In this document: one piece after another, positions 1 to 8,984 of the stretch
Layout: each line of letters starts with the position of its first letter
Numbering within the stretch: position 1 is the first letter of the stretch
Source: Rhodoferax sp. BLA1
GTDB taxonomy: Bacteria; Pseudomonadota; Gammaproteobacteria; Burkholderiales; Burkholderiaceae_C
Assembly (NCBI RefSeq): GCF_013416775.1
Contig: NZ_SZVI01000012.1
Location: 310,001-374,000 of the forward strand
Length of the DNA stretch: 64,000 nucleotides
Direction of reading: 5' to 3'
Made by a program: the position numbers and the translations under genes
The notes under the pieces: generated by a model
Databases searched by the model: none
What the model was told of the DNA's origin: nothing
The model's input: only the letters and a program-made list of their open reading frames with translations

Positions 1-177
1 GGTCGCGGATCGCGCGGAGGTCGGGGGCGATTTCAAAAAGCGAAGCGTCATGAGCCCCCGGCCTCTGCGCGGTCCACGTCCCGGGTCAAAACTGACACGT
101 TGACGAGTTCACCCGAGGAGAAAACGCCCGAGGGCATCACACGCTCTGTGAAGCGGCCCCGGCGCTCCCATAGATAA
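1..177 (+). CDS. C-terminal tail of an unidentified basic, RG-rich protein (5' truncated)
   Basis: Frame 1 is open from the window edge to a TAA at 175-177. The visible 58 residues are very basic and begin with an Arg/Gly-rich run ([11 protein letters not shown]), then a Ser/Thr/Lys/Arg-rich tail. RG-rich tails of this kind occur at the ends of RhlE-type DEAD-box RNA helicases, but no catalytic domain lies in the window, so that identity is a guess. The stop overlaps the most upstream dapF start as TAATG, which supports a real upstream gene translationally coupled to dapF. A competing short frame ends at 51-53 and cannot be excluded. Confidence 0.4.
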   Translation, partial: GRGSRGGRGRFQKAKRHEPPASARSTSRVKTDTLTSSPEEKTPEGITRSVKRPRRSHR

Positions 178-1055
178 TGCCACCCATGCGAATCCCCTTT
201 ACCAAAATGCAAGGTGCTGGCAACGACTTTGTGGTGCTGGACGAAACCCGCACCCACTACGGCCTCACCCCCGCGCAATACCGCTTTCTGGCCGACCGCC
301 ACTTTGGTGTGGGCGCCGACCAGATCCTCACGGTGCGCCCGGCCACCAGCCCCGACATGGATTTCTCCTACGTCATCCACAACGCCGACGGTGGCCAGGT
401 CGAGCACTGCGGCAACGGCGCGCGCTGTTTCATGGCTTTTGTGCGCCGTCAGGGCCTCACCGCCAAAGACGTGGTGACGGTGCAGACCATGAACCGCGTC
501 TTGCAGTTACAACGCCAGCCCGATGGCCGGGTCACGGTCGACATGGAGGCGCCGGACTTTGCGCTGGCCCACCTGCCGTTTGACGCCACTGGTTTGCAGG
601 TCGACCCCTCCGGTTCTTGGGAAAAATGGCCTCTAGCCCTTAACAATCAAGGGCAGATCACTATTGTTCAAGTAGCGCTGGTGTCCATGGGCAACCCCCA
701 TGCGGTGACGCTGGTGGACGATGTCGACACGGCCCCGGTGTTGACCCTGGGGCCGCTGGTGCAGCAGCAGGGTGCCTTCCCGCGTGGTGTCAATGTGGGG
801 TTTATGCAGGTGCTGGACCGCAGCCACATCCGCCTGCGCGTGTTTGAGCGCGGCGCCGGTGAAACCCTGGCCTGCGGCACTGGTGCCTGTGCGGCGGTGG
901 TGGCGGGCATCCGCCTGGGGCTGCTCGACGTCACGGTCGATGTGGCGACCCACGGCGGCACCCTCACCATCAGCTGGCAGGGCGGCAGTGCGCCGGTGCT
1001 GCTGACCGGCCCGGCCACCGTGGTTTTTGATGGCGAAATTGAACTCCCGAACTGA
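177..1055 (+). CDS. dapF: Diaminopimelate epimerase
   Basis: DapF converts LL- to meso-diaminopimelate in the cytoplasm, the last step before lysine and the source of the third residue of the murein peptide. Both catalytic cysteines are present in their usual settings: C78 in HCGNGARCF and C233 in LACGTGAC. The length of 292 residues is slightly above the family norm of about 275-280. ATG 177 overlaps an upstream stop as TAATG; ATG 186, giving [10 protein letters not shown], matches the family start better and may be the real one. Residues about 152-168 are encoded by a copy of the dispersed palindromic repeat described separately. The order dapF-DUF484-xerC is conserved in many proteobacteria. 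Confidence 0.97.
   Translation: MPPMRIPFTKMQGAGNDFVVLDETRTHYGLTPAQYRFLADRHFGVGADQILTVRPATSPDMDFSYVIHNADGGQVEHCGNGARCFMAFVRRQGLTAKDVVTVQTMNRVLQLQRQPDGRVTVDMEAPDFALAHLPFDATGLQVDPSGSWEKWPLALNNQGQITIVQVALVSMGNPHAVTLVDDVDTAPVLTLGPLVQQQGAFPRGVNVGFMQVLDRSHIRLRVFERGAGETLACGTGACAAVVAGIRLGLLDVTVDVATHGGTLTISWQGGSAPVLLTGPATVVFDGEIELPN
626..678 (-). repeat. Dispersed palindromic repeat, copy in dapF
   Basis: Read on the minus strand this shows CTGCCCTTGATT, a short loop, then AAGGGCTAGAGGCCAT, the core of the repeat family. It is read in frame through dapF and encodes a segment just before the conserved MGNPHAV motif. Confidence 0.7.
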
Positions 1056-1063
1056 AGGCAAAC

Positions 1064-1783
1064 ATGTCACCCACCTCCCATTTCCCCAGCGCCATTGGCA
1101 GCCCGATCACCGAAGACGACATCGCCAACTATCTGGCCAACACCCCTGATTTTTTTGAACGCCATGCCGAGTTGCTGGCCGCCGTGCAGCTCACCAGCCC
1201 GCACAGCCAGCGTGCGGTCAGCCTGCAAGAGCGCCAGGCCACCTTGTTGCGCGAAAAAATCCGCATGCTGGAGCAGCGCATCATGGACATGATCCGCAAC
1301 GTCAACGAAAACATGGTGTTGTCCGACAAGCTGCTGTTCTGGGCGCGCACCCTGTTCCTCAACACCGATGTGCAGGCGCTGCCGCAGCTGATTGCCGACG
1401 AGCTGGCTGACCAGTTTTCGGTGCCGCAGGTCGGCATCAAGGTCTGGGGTGTGGCGCCGCAATACGCGGCCTGCGAGTTTGCCACCGGCGTCAGCGACGA
1501 TGCCAAGTCCTTTGCCACCTCGCTGACCGAGCCGTTTTGTGGTGTCAACACCGGGCTGGAGGCGATCAACTGGCTGCCCGAACCCCAGGCGGCGGTGTCG
1601 CTGGCGATTCTGCCGCTGCGTGGTTTGCCGGAGACCAACGGCGCACACGGCGGTGTGGCGCCAGCGTTTGGTCTGCTGGTGCTGGCCTCCCCCGACGCAC
1701 AACGTTTTGCCAGCACCATGGGCACCGATTTCCTGGCGCGTATTTCCGAGCTGGCCAGCGCAGCGCTCTCGCCGCTGCGTTAG
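1064..1783 (+). CDS. DUF484 family protein
   Basis: This 239-residue protein belongs to the DUF484 (YigA-like) family, normally found between dapF and xerC, as here. Family members are predicted to hold a GAF-like fold; their biochemical role is not established. The N-terminal part carries the typical opening (a segment like DIANYLANTPDFFERH) and a helical coiled-coil-like stretch at about residues 55-85. The central part from about residue 95 would be the GAF-like domain. It starts 8 bases after dapF and has no signal peptide, so it should be cytoplasmic. Context links it loosely to XerC-mediated dimer resolution or to dapF, but that is inference only. Confidence 0.9.
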   Translation: MSPTSHFPSAIGSPITEDDIANYLANTPDFFERHAELLAAVQLTSPHSQRAVSLQERQATLLREKIRMLEQRIMDMIRNVNENMVLSDKLLFWARTLFLNTDVQALPQLIADELADQFSVPQVGIKVWGVAPQYAACEFATGVSDDAKSFATSLTEPFCGVNTGLEAINWLPEPQAAVSLAILPLRGLPETNGAHGGVAPAFGLLVLASPDAQRFASTMGTDFLARISELASAALSPLR

Positions 1784-1809
1784 TCTCTGTTGCACCGCTT
1801 GTACCGCGC

Positions 1810-2775
1810 ATGATCGACCCCCTGGTTCAGCGTTATCTGGACCATGTGCGTTTTGAAAAACGCCTGGCCGAGCGCACGGTCACGCTCTACAGCCTGGACT
1901 TGGCCAAATTGGCGGACCAGGCCGCTACCGCCGGGGTGGGGCTGACCGAGGTCCAGCCGGCCCATATCCGGCGCTGGGCGGCGCAGATGCACAGCGCTGG
2001 TCGCAGCGGCCGGGGGATTGCGCTGATTTTGTCGGGCTGGCGTGGTTTTTATACCTGGCTGGGCCATGAAGGTCTGGTGCAGGTCAACCCGGTGCTCAAT
2101 GTCAGGGCGCCCAAGGCCGCCAAACCCTTGCCCAAGGCGCTCACTGTGGATGACGCGGTGCAACTCGCCAGCTTCCAAAATGAGCGTGACAACCCCTGGC
2201 TGGAAGCGCGTGATGCGGCCCTGATCGAGTTGCTCTACGGCGGTGGCCTGCGTCTGGCCGAAGTCACCGGTCTGGATGTGGTGGCCAGCGCCACGGCGCG
2301 TGGCTGGCTCGATTTACAAGCCGGTGAGGCCCATGTGCTGGGCAAAGGTAGCAAACGCCGGATTGTGCCGGTCGGCAGCCAGGCGGTGGTTGCGGTGCAG
2401 CGCTGGCTATTGGTGCGCGATCAGGGCTTGACTCAGCGCGCGCAGGCCGCTGGCGCCGCTCCCACCGAAGTACAGGCCGCGCTGTTCATCGGGCGCAACG
2501 GCACGCGTTTGTCGGCGCAGTCGGTCTGGAAGCGGCTGCAGTCACGCAGTCTGCAAGCCGGGCTGGCCGCACCGGTGCACCCGCACATGCTGCGCCATTC
2601 CTTTGCCAGCCATGTCCTGCAGTCCAGCAGCGACCTGCGTGGGGTGCAGGAGTTGCTGGGCCACGCCAACATCAGCACCACCCAGATCTACACCCGGCTG
2701 GACTTTGGCCACCTGACCAAGGCCTATGATGCGGCGCACCCGCGCGCTCACCTCAAGCCGGGTAGTTCAAAATAG
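1810..2775 (+). CDS. xerC: Tyrosine recombinase XerC
   Basis: XerC acts with XerD at dif to resolve chromosome dimers at the division septum. All tyrosine-recombinase residues are present with this start: R148 (GGGLRLAEV), K179 (VLGKGSKRR), H259 and R262 (HPHMLRHSF), H285 (LLGHAN) and the nucleophile Y294 (QIYTRL). An N-terminal SAM-like core-binding domain occupies about residues 1-95. The frame is open back to 1537 inside the DUF484 gene, but that part is a shadow; ATG 1810 gives MIDPLVQRYL and the family length of about 320 residues. It lies 26 bases after the DUF484 stop, so the dapF-DUF484-xerC group is probably cotranscribed. Confidence 0.97.
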   Translation: MIDPLVQRYLDHVRFEKRLAERTVTLYSLDLAKLADQAATAGVGLTEVQPAHIRRWAAQMHSAGRSGRGIALILSGWRGFYTWLGHEGLVQVNPVLNVRAPKAAKPLPKALTVDDAVQLASFQNERDNPWLEARDAALIELLYGGGLRLAEVTGLDVVASATARGWLDLQAGEAHVLGKGSKRRIVPVGSQAVVAVQRWLLVRDQGLTQRAQAAGAAPTEVQAALFIGRNGTRLSAQSVWKRLQSRSLQAGLAAPVHPHMLRHSFASHVLQSSSDLRGVQELLGHANISTTQIYTRLDFGHLTKAYDAAHPRAHLKPGSSK

Positions 2776-2811
2776 CGACTTTCCCCTCAACTTCTCATCA
2801 ACAGGTGCCCT

Positions 2812-3123
2812 ATGCAAAAGCAAATCAGCGTTGTCTTGGACAAAGGAGTTGAACTGACTTTCCCCGTGCCCGACGGTACCCCTCTGGCGCACGACGCCGC
2901 ACGTGCCTGGCTTGACAAACAGTTCGTTGAGCTGGAATGTGAGCCGCTGCGCGCCAGCGGCAAGGTGCTGACCGCTGACAAGGTGCTGGTGGTGACCCAA
3001 GCCGCCGGTGCCGCGCTGTTGAAGGACCCGAAGTGGGCCGCTGGCTACGTGGCCGCGGTGAGTTCGGCGCTGGGCAAACCCATGATCCGTGTGGATGTGC
3101 CTGCCATGGCCATCACGTATTGA
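2812..3123 (+). CDS. Conserved hypothetical protein, 103 residues
   Basis: I do not recognise this family. The start ATG has a plausible AGGTG ribosome-binding site seven bases upstream, and the stop TGA abuts the ATG of the next gene with no gap, so the two are likely translated together. The protein is soluble-looking, with no signal peptide, no cysteine cluster and a single Cys. It has an N-terminal part that looks like beta strands (QISVVLDKGVELTFPVP) and a helical second half. Codon use matches its neighbours, so it is a resident gene. Coupling to an RlmI-type methyltransferase may hint at a role near translation, but that is inference. Confidence 0.75.
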   Translation: MQKQISVVLDKGVELTFPVPDGTPLAHDAARAWLDKQFVELECEPLRASGKVLTADKVLVVTQAAGAALLKDPKWAAGYVAAVSSALGKPMIRVDVPAMAITY

Positions 3124-4305
3124 ATGAAAGTTATCCGTCTGCGACCCGGCAAGGAACGTTCCCTCCTGCGTCAACACCCTTGGATTTTTGAGTCGGCCAT
3201 TGCCCGTGGGAGTGCCGACCCCGGTGAAACCGTGCGTGTGGAATCGAGCGAGGGCCAGTTTCTGGCCTGGGCGGCGTTCAGCCCCAGCTCCAAAATCCGC
3301 GCCCGGGCCTGGAGTTTTGACGAGCAGCAACGCATTGATGCATCGTTTTTTGTAGCTACTTGCGCAAACGCCATCAGGGCTAGAGGCCGATTTGGCATAC
3401 AAAGCAACGGTGTGCGCCTGATTCACGGCGAGTCTGACGGCTTGCCCGGGCTGATTGTGGACCGCTATGCCGACACGCTGGTGGCGCAGTTCACGAGCGC
3501 CGGTGTCGAGCGCTGGAAAGACGTGATTGCCGATGCGCTGCTGGCCGCCACCGGCCTGACCAAACTGTACGAGCGCAGCGACGCCAGCAGCCGCACACTC
3601 GAAGGCCTGGCCGAAGCCACCGGCTGGCTGCGTGGTGAGGGCGAGGTCGAGCTGTTGCTGCAGGAGCACAGCTGGCAGCTCGCGGTGAACATCGCCGAAG
3701 GCCACAAAACCGGCTTTTACCTGGACCAGCGCGACAGCCGCAAACGCTTTTTTGACTACTGCCAACGGCTCAAGTTTGAGCGGGTGCTCAATTGCTACTG
3801 TTATACCGGCGGCTTCACCGTGGCCGGGCTGCAAGGTGGTGCGGCGCATGTCACCTCGATCGACTCCAGTGGCCCGGCACTGGCCAAGGCGGCGGCCAAT
3901 GTGGCGCTCAATGGGCTGGCATCAGATCGCGCCAGCTTCATGGATGCGGATGTGAACGCCTCGCTGCGCCAGTTTGCCGAGCAGGGCCGCACATTTGACG
4001 CCATCGTGCTCGACCCGCCCAAGTTTGCACCCACGGTGGCGCATGCCGAACGCGCCGCGCGGGCCTACAAAGACATCAACCGCCTGGCCTTCAAGATTCT
4101 GGAGCCCGGGGGGGTGTTGTTCACCTACAGCTGCTCGGGCGGCATCAGCGCCGACCTGTTCCACAAAATTGTGGCGTCGGCCGGATGTGACGCCGGGGTC
4201 GACGGTTTTATCCACGAACGTATGGGTGGCGCGCCAGACCACCCGATGACCATCCATTTCCCAGAGGGGGAATACCTGAAAGGTCTGGTGGTCATGCGTA
4301 AGTAA
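3124..4305 (+). CDS. rlmI: Class I SAM-dependent rRNA methyltransferase, RlmI family
   Basis: The protein resembles RlmI, which makes m5C1962 in 23S rRNA. Residues about 2-75 form a PUA domain (MKVIRLRPGKERSLLRQHPW), followed by the RlmI-specific middle domain and a Rossmann methyltransferase domain. The SAM-binding region contains NCYCYTGGFTVAG, and motif IV is VLDPPKFAP near residue 298. The late TYSCSGG motif carries the cysteine expected for m5C chemistry. The length of 393 residues is normal. Residues about 76-92, in a variable linker, are encoded by a copy of the dispersed palindromic repeat. Substrate position is inferred from family; other YccW-like members may differ. Confidence 0.9.
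   Translation: MKVIRLRPGKERSLLRQHPWIFESAIARGSADPGETVRVESSEGQFLAWAAFSPSSKIRARAWSFDEQQRIDASFFVATCANAIRARGRFGIQSNGVRLIHGESDGLPGLIVDRYADTLVAQFTSAGVERWKDVIADALLAATGLTKLYERSDASSRTLEGLAEATGWLRGEGEVELLLQEHSWQLAVNIAEGHKTGFYLDQRDSRKRFFDYCQRLKFERVLNCYCYTGGFTVAGLQGGAAHVTSIDSSGPALAKAAANVALNGLASDRASFMDADVNASLRQFAEQGRTFDAIVLDPPKFAPTVAHAERAARAYKDINRLAFKILEPGGVLFTYSCSGGISADLFHKIVASAGCDAGVDGFIHERMGGAPDHPMTIHFPEGEYLKGLVVMRK
3346..3400 (+). repeat. Dispersed palindromic repeat, copy in rlmI-like gene
   Basis: This is one of the best plus-strand copies: TTTTTGTAGCTACTTGCGC, a loop, then AGGGCTAGAGGCCGATTTGG. It is read in frame within the methyltransferase gene. Confidence 0.75.
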
Positions 4306-4357
4306 GCTGTTACAGGTTCGTCGTTACACTCGCTGCCTTTCCAACCCCCGCTCTACC

Positions 4358-5428
4358 ATGTCTCTGATTCCTGCCACGATCCTCACCGGTTTTCTCGGCT
4401 CCGGCAAAACCACACTGCTCAAACGTGTGCTGGCCGAGGCGCACGGCCAGAAGATTGCAGTGATCGAGAACGAGTTTGGCGAGGAAAACATCGACAACGA
4501 CATTTTGGTGACCGACTCCAAGGAGCAGATCATCCAGATGAGCAATGGCTGCATCTGCTGCTCCATCCGCGAAGACTTGCGTGAAGCGTTGCAGCTGCTG
4601 GCGGCCAAAAAGCGTCAGGGCCTGCTCGACTTTGACCGGGTGGTGATCGAAACCACCGGTGTGGCCGACCCCGGCCCGGTGGCGCAGACCTTTTTCATGG
4701 ACGACGAGATCGCCGAGAGTTATCTGCTCGATTCGATCCTGACCCTGGTGGATGCCAAACACGCCAACCAGCAGCTCGACGACCGCCAGGAAGCGCGCCG
4801 CCAGGTGGGTTTTGCCGATCAGATTTTCCTCAGCAAGACCGATCTGGTGTCGGCCGACGAGGTGGCGGACCTGCAGCATCGCCTCAAACACATGAACCCG
4901 CGTGCGCCGCAAAAAGCCGTGCATTTTGGTGAGGTGGCCTTGAGCGAGGTGTTTGACCTGCGCGGTTTTAACCTCAACACCAAACTTGACATTGACCCGG
5001 ACTTCCTCAAGGAAGACCAGCACGACCATGACCATGACCATGCGGGGCACAACCATGCGCCCGGCGAGGCTTGCGACCACCCGTCGCACCAGCATGATGG
5101 CCACCACCACGCCCACGATGACGACGTGAAAAGTTTTGTGTTCCGTTCGGACCGCCCGTTCGATCCGGCCAAGCTCGAAGACTTTCTGGGCGCGGTGGTC
5201 AACATCTATGGCCCGCGCATGTTGCGTTACAAAGGTGTGCTGTACATGCAGGGTACCGAACGCAAGGTGATTTTCCAGGGGGTGCACCAGTTGATGGGCA
5301 GTGACCTGGGCCCGGCATGGGCCAAAGACGAAAAACGTTGTAGCAAAATGGTATTTATTGGTATCGATCTGCCCCAGGACATTTTCCTGCAAGGTATGGA
5401 GCAAGCCTTGTGTGAGCCTGTCTTTTAA
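4358..5428 (+). CDS. COG0523 family GTPase (CobW/YjiA-type metal chaperone)
   Basis: G3E-family P-loop GTPases of this kind deliver metals, often zinc, to client proteins. The Walker A motif GFLGSGKTT is at residues 11-19. The metal-binding CxCC motif (C65-I-C67-C68) is intact, ETTGVADP follows at about residue 107, and a guanine-specificity SKTD follows later. A His/Asp-rich loop at about residues 222-258 probably binds metal, and a CobW C-terminal domain begins at about 265. It lies 52 bases after rlmI. Zinc is favoured because of the His-rich loop and the neighbouring cysteine-poor DksA, but cobalt or nickel cannot be excluded from sequence alone. Confidence 0.92.
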   Translation: MSLIPATILTGFLGSGKTTLLKRVLAEAHGQKIAVIENEFGEENIDNDILVTDSKEQIIQMSNGCICCSIREDLREALQLLAAKKRQGLLDFDRVVIETTGVADPGPVAQTFFMDDEIAESYLLDSILTLVDAKHANQQLDDRQEARRQVGFADQIFLSKTDLVSADEVADLQHRLKHMNPRAPQKAVHFGEVALSEVFDLRGFNLNTKLDIDPDFLKEDQHDHDHDHAGHNHAPGEACDHPSHQHDGHHHAHDDDVKSFVFRSDRPFDPAKLEDFLGAVVNIYGPRMLRYKGVLYMQGTERKVIFQGVHQLMGSDLGPAWAKDEKRCSKMVFIGIDLPQDIFLQGMEQALCEPVF

Positions 5429-5446
5429 CCCTGCCCCGGAGGGCTG

Positions 5447-6616
5447 ATGTTTGTCTCTCTTTTGCAACTGATGGGTTTTTCGAAGGCTGCGCCAGTACAC
5501 TCGCGCGCCGATGAAAAAGCGCCAACCGGCGTTTCCAGGTTGCCAACGACGGCACAAACAACTGTTTCCTCTGCCAAAGCTCATAAAAACCCCGCCAGGA
5601 GACCACCTGTGAAAGCGCCAGTCGTGAAACAGAAAGCTGTACCCGCCAAAGCGGTTGTTGCCGCCAAGCCCGCCCCTGCGGCCAAAGCCAGTCAAGCGGC
5701 GCCAACCAAGAAGGCGGTGGTGGCCTCTCCAGCCAAACCGGCGGCCAAGCCAGCTGCCAAAGCCAAAGCAGCGGACACGCCTGCGGCGGTTGTTAAGAAG
5801 GCAGCAGCGGTTAAAAAAACCGAAACTGCCAAAGCAGCGCCGGTGCCAAAACCTGCGCCATCCCGTTCCCCAAAGAAGCCTTTATCTGTGACCACTCTCG
5901 ATCAAACCGCAACCGTGACCTCTACTCCCAAATTCACCAGAGCCCCGAAACCCAATGAGTCAGTGGCAGTGGTCAAACCAGCCGCTGTAGCGCAACTGAC
6001 GCCGCTGGGTGTGCCGGTGCGTTCTGGGCGCCCGTCCTCGCGGCTGGCGCAGTTGACCGTTCCGTCCATGGCGCAGTCGGTGGCGTCCACAGCGGCCAAG
6101 GCCAGTTTTACCCAGATGACCTCGGTGCAGCCGATCGTGTCGCCGCTGGCCTCGGCCATCAAAAAAGATCCTAAGTTGGCCAACAACTGGAAGACCAAGT
6201 CGGTGGCCGAACTGACGGATGCCGAAATCATTGCCATGTCGGATGACGACTACATGAACGACACCCAGTTGGCGTTCTTCCGTCAGAAGCTGGTGGCGCT
6301 CAAGACCGACATCCTCAGCAACGCCGGTGAAACCACCGAGCATTTGCGTGAAGACACGGTGGTGGTGCCGGATCCGGCCGACCGGGCCACCATTGAGGAA
6401 GAACACGCCTTGGAGTTGCGCACCCGCGACCGTGAGCGCAAATTGCTCAAGAAGATCGAGCAGTCCATCAACCGCATCGACGCGGGTGACTATGGCTACT
6501 GCGACGAAACCGGCGAGCCGATTGGTGTGGGCCGACTGCTGGCCCGCCCGACCGCCACCTTGTCGCTGGAAGCACAACAACGCCGTGAACTCAAGCAGAA
6601 AATGTTTGGGGACTGA
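5447..6616 (+). CDS. dksA: RNA polymerase-binding transcription factor DksA with long Lys/Ala/Pro-rich N-terminal extension
   Basis: DksA binds the RNA polymerase secondary channel and acts with ppGpp in the stringent response. The core occupies about residues 255-389: a coiled-coil region with the acidic tip (about VVPDPADRATIEEE), then the C-terminal finger region. That region keeps only one of the four zinc cysteines (YGYCDETGEPIG), so it is the zinc-independent type. Preceding it is a Lys/Ala/Pro-rich, histone-tail-like extension of about 245 residues. ATG 5447 has a GGAGG only four bases upstream; GTG 5609, with AGGAG upstream, is a good alternative that would remove 54 residues. It follows the COG0523 gene by 18 bases. 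Confidence 0.93.
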   Translation: MFVSLLQLMGFSKAAPVHSRADEKAPTGVSRLPTTAQTTVSSAKAHKNPARRPPVKAPVVKQKAVPAKAVVAAKPAPAAKASQAAPTKKAVVASPAKPAAKPAAKAKAADTPAAVVKKAAAVKKTETAKAAPVPKPAPSRSPKKPLSVTTLDQTATVTSTPKFTRAPKPNESVAVVKPAAVAQLTPLGVPVRSGRPSSRLAQLTVPSMAQSVASTAAKASFTQMTSVQPIVSPLASAIKKDPKLANNWKTKSVAELTDAEIIAMSDDDYMNDTQLAFFRQKLVALKTDILSNAGETTEHLREDTVVVPDPADRATIEEEHALELRTRDRERKLLKKIEQSINRIDAGDYGYCDETGEPIGVGRLLARPTATLSLEAQQRRELKQKMFGD

Positions 6617-6652
6617 GACCGCGTGTTGGCAGGGCTGATAACACCAGACTGA

Positions 6653-8359
6653 GTGATGGCAACCAAAGACACTCCCACCGGTTTGTTGGCCAGGGTTGCC
6701 AATTTTGTGCGCAGCCCGGTGGCCGACGCGCCACCGCAGCTCGGTGCAGCTGCCGGGGAGCAGGGTGAACTGGGCAAATTGGCGATCAAACGCATGGTTG
6801 AGCGCAAAGCGCACAACGACGCGGTGCGCCAGCGCGAGTTCAGCCAGCTGCGCAAATTGCGCGAAGTGTCGCCGTCAGCCTTGTCCGAAATGGCGGCGCG
6901 CGCTTCGTTTTACCAGGACAGCTCAGGGTTTCCGGAGTCTGAGACACGTGCCTCAACCCTCAAAAAGATCGACGAGATCGAAGCCCAGATGTCCAGGCAG
7001 TGGTGGAACGGCCAGCAGCGCAAGCTGGGTGAACCTGCGCCAACGGCACCACCCAGCCCCAACGCATCAACCCCGTCAGCCACCTCCGTGGCGCGTGCGC
7101 CTGCACTTGCCACCGGGAGCAGCCTCTCCAGCACATCAGCGGCAGAGTCGCAGATCGACACCCGTCTTGCCTTTGCCCCGACCATGCCGACCAAGCTGGA
7201 GGCCGCGATGCCGCAGCTGCCGATCAGCGCCGCTCAGGACAAAGCGTGGTCGGCCAAGTCGCGCGCCAAGCTCTCGATGCCGGTCGGTGTGGCCAGTTTT
7301 GAGCCCACCGATTACAGCGACTTTTCCTGCTCCAACATGGTGTCGGTTGAAATGGGGCAGGTGTCCTCTGATCCGGTGATTGAAGATGCGGCCATCCGTT
7401 TTGCCAATAGCGATGATGCCGGTGCCGAGTTGGTGCTGACGCTGGCGCTCAAAGGGGAAGCCGCCGATCCAAGTGCCAAGGCGGTGTGGACCACCGCCTT
7501 GCAGGACCTGTACCGATCCACCGGCCAGGTCGCCCTGTACGAGCGACTGGCGCAGGTTCAAGCCCAGCGCAGCCCCGCAGTGGCACGGTGGCAGTCGCCC
7601 GCGATGCTCGACAAGCTGGCCGTCGCGCATTTGCAAGCCAGTGTCACAACGGGGGGCAACCTTCACCGGCTGGACTGGCGTCTGCTGGAAAACATCAGCC
7701 CGGACGCGGCGGTCGCTTTGGCGGCGGTGATGCGGCAGTGGTGTGATCAAGCTTTGTCCCTGCAATTTGACAACCTGGACCGTCTGGACGCGCAGTTGCG
7801 TGCCAACACGCCCCTGGGTGACCGGGAAGTTGCCCAGTTCTGGTGGCAATTGCGCCTGAATGCCTTGCGTGTGCTGGGCTCGCGCGAAGAGTTTGAGCTG
7901 GTGTCGATGGACTACTGCGTGACCTACGACATCTCGCCGCCGGCCTGGCAGGATGCGCGTTGTCAGCATGTGTTGGCTCAGAGCACGGGCACTGGGGGGC
8001 TTGACTGGCGTGATGATCTGAACCAGGCCTCGACACTGGCCGACCCCTTGACCGAGCGCACCCCTTTTGTTGATGCCAATGCCAGCCGCATGGAGCTGAG
8101 CGGTGAACTTCTCGGCACCGGGGCTGCCGGACTCAAGCCCTTGCAGCAGGCCTTGCAGGCCAAGGGTGATGTGCTGATCACTTGCGACGCCCTTGTGCGT
8201 GTCGACTTTTCCGCCGCTGGCAGCATTCTGAACTGGGTCGCCAGTGCACAGGCCACCGGCAAAAAAATCGAGTTTGCGCGCTTGCCCCATTTGGTGGCGG
8301 CATTTTTCAACTTGATCGGCATCAACGAACATGCGCGGGTGACAGCCCGTAGCAACTAG
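6653..8359 (+). CDS. STAS-domain protein of unknown role
   Basis: This 568-residue cytoplasmic-looking protein has three visible parts. The N-terminal 140 residues are charged and helical. A Pro/Ser/Thr/Ala-rich linker spans about 125-170. The last 95 residues form a STAS-like domain ([19 protein letters not shown]), as in anti-anti-sigma factors and NTP-binding STAS proteins. The Ser/Thr that is phosphorylated in SpoIIAA-type domains seems to be replaced by the VRVDFSAAG context, so I would not assume partner switching. The start may be GTG 6653 or ATG 6656. It sits between dksA and hslV, 16 bases before hslV. The middle 250 residues match no domain I recognise. Confidence 0.8.
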   Translation: MMATKDTPTGLLARVANFVRSPVADAPPQLGAAAGEQGELGKLAIKRMVERKAHNDAVRQREFSQLRKLREVSPSALSEMAARASFYQDSSGFPESETRASTLKKIDEIEAQMSRQWWNGQQRKLGEPAPTAPPSPNASTPSATSVARAPALATGSSLSSTSAAESQIDTRLAFAPTMPTKLEAAMPQLPISAAQDKAWSAKSRAKLSMPVGVASFEPTDYSDFSCSNMVSVEMGQVSSDPVIEDAAIRFANSDDAGAELVLTLALKGEAADPSAKAVWTTALQDLYRSTGQVALYERLAQVQAQRSPAVARWQSPAMLDKLAVAHLQASVTTGGNLHRLDWRLLENISPDAAVALAAVMRQWCDQALSLQFDNLDRLDAQLRANTPLGDREVAQFWWQLRLNALRVLGSREEFELVSMDYCVTYDISPPAWQDARCQHVLAQSTGTGGLDWRDDLNQASTLADPLTERTPFVDANASRMELSGELLGTGAAGLKPLQQALQAKGDVLITCDALVRVDFSAAGSILNWVASAQATGKKIEFARLPHLVAAFFNLIGINEHARVTARSN

Positions 8360-8375
8360 GACACACATCTCACGT

Positions 8376-8921
8376 ATGGAACAATTTCACGGAACCACCA
8401 TCATCAGCGTGCGTCGCCAGACACCGGACGGTGTCCAGGTAGCGATTGGTGGTGACGGGCAGGTGACCCTGGGCAACATCGTGGTCAAGGGCACGGCACG
8501 CAAGGTGCGCAAGCTCTACCATGGTAAGGTGCTGGCCGGTTTTGCGGGCGCTACGGCCGATGCCTTCACCCTGTTCGAACGTTTTGAGGCCAAGCTGGAA
8601 AAACACCAGGGGCATCTGGTGCGCGCCGCCATTGAGCTCACCAAAGACTGGCGTACCGACCGGGTGTTGCGTCGTTTGGAGGCCATGCTGGCCGTGGCCG
8701 ACAAAGAAGCCTCGCTGATCATCACCGGCAATGGTGATGTGCTGGAGCCCGAAAACGGCATTGTGGCGATTGGCTCAGGTGGCGCCTATGCACAGGCTGC
8801 GGCGATAGCATTGCTCAGCAACACCGAGTTGTCAGCCACCGAGATGGTCAAAAAATCCTTGGAAATTGCTGGTGAGATTTGTATCTACACCAACATGAAC
8901 CACACCATCGAGAGTCTCTGA
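8376..8921 (+). CDS. hslV: ATP-dependent protease subunit HslV (ClpQ)
   Basis: HslV is the proteolytic double-hexamer subunit of HslUV, which degrades SulA-like and misfolded proteins in the cytoplasm. The catalytic threonine is T7, exposed after removal of MEQFHG; the motif TTIISVRR is typical. GGDGQVTLG and the later GSGGAYA motif are conserved. The length of 181 residues matches the family. It is followed by hslU after 63 bases, the standard operon order. Confidence 0.98.
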   Translation: MEQFHGTTIISVRRQTPDGVQVAIGGDGQVTLGNIVVKGTARKVRKLYHGKVLAGFAGATADAFTLFERFEAKLEKHQGHLVRAAIELTKDWRTDRVLRRLEAMLAVADKEASLIITGNGDVLEPENGIVAIGSGGAYAQAAAIALLSNTELSATEMVKKSLEIAGEICIYTNMNHTIESL

Positions 8922-8984
8922 ACGCCAGCACACTGGCCTGAACCTCAGCTGCTGCACAGCTGCGCACCTTTCACTGATTGAACC

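Noticed and set aside
1537-1809. Upstream extension of xerC by 91 codons
   Set aside because: Overlaps the DUF484 gene and shows no recombinase similarity; ATG 1810 gives the family N-terminus.
4310-5695. Long antisense open frame opposite the COG0523 and dksA genes
   Set aside because: The plus strand encodes two recognised proteins here; the antisense product is His/Arg-rich with no family motif, as expected in high-GC DNA.
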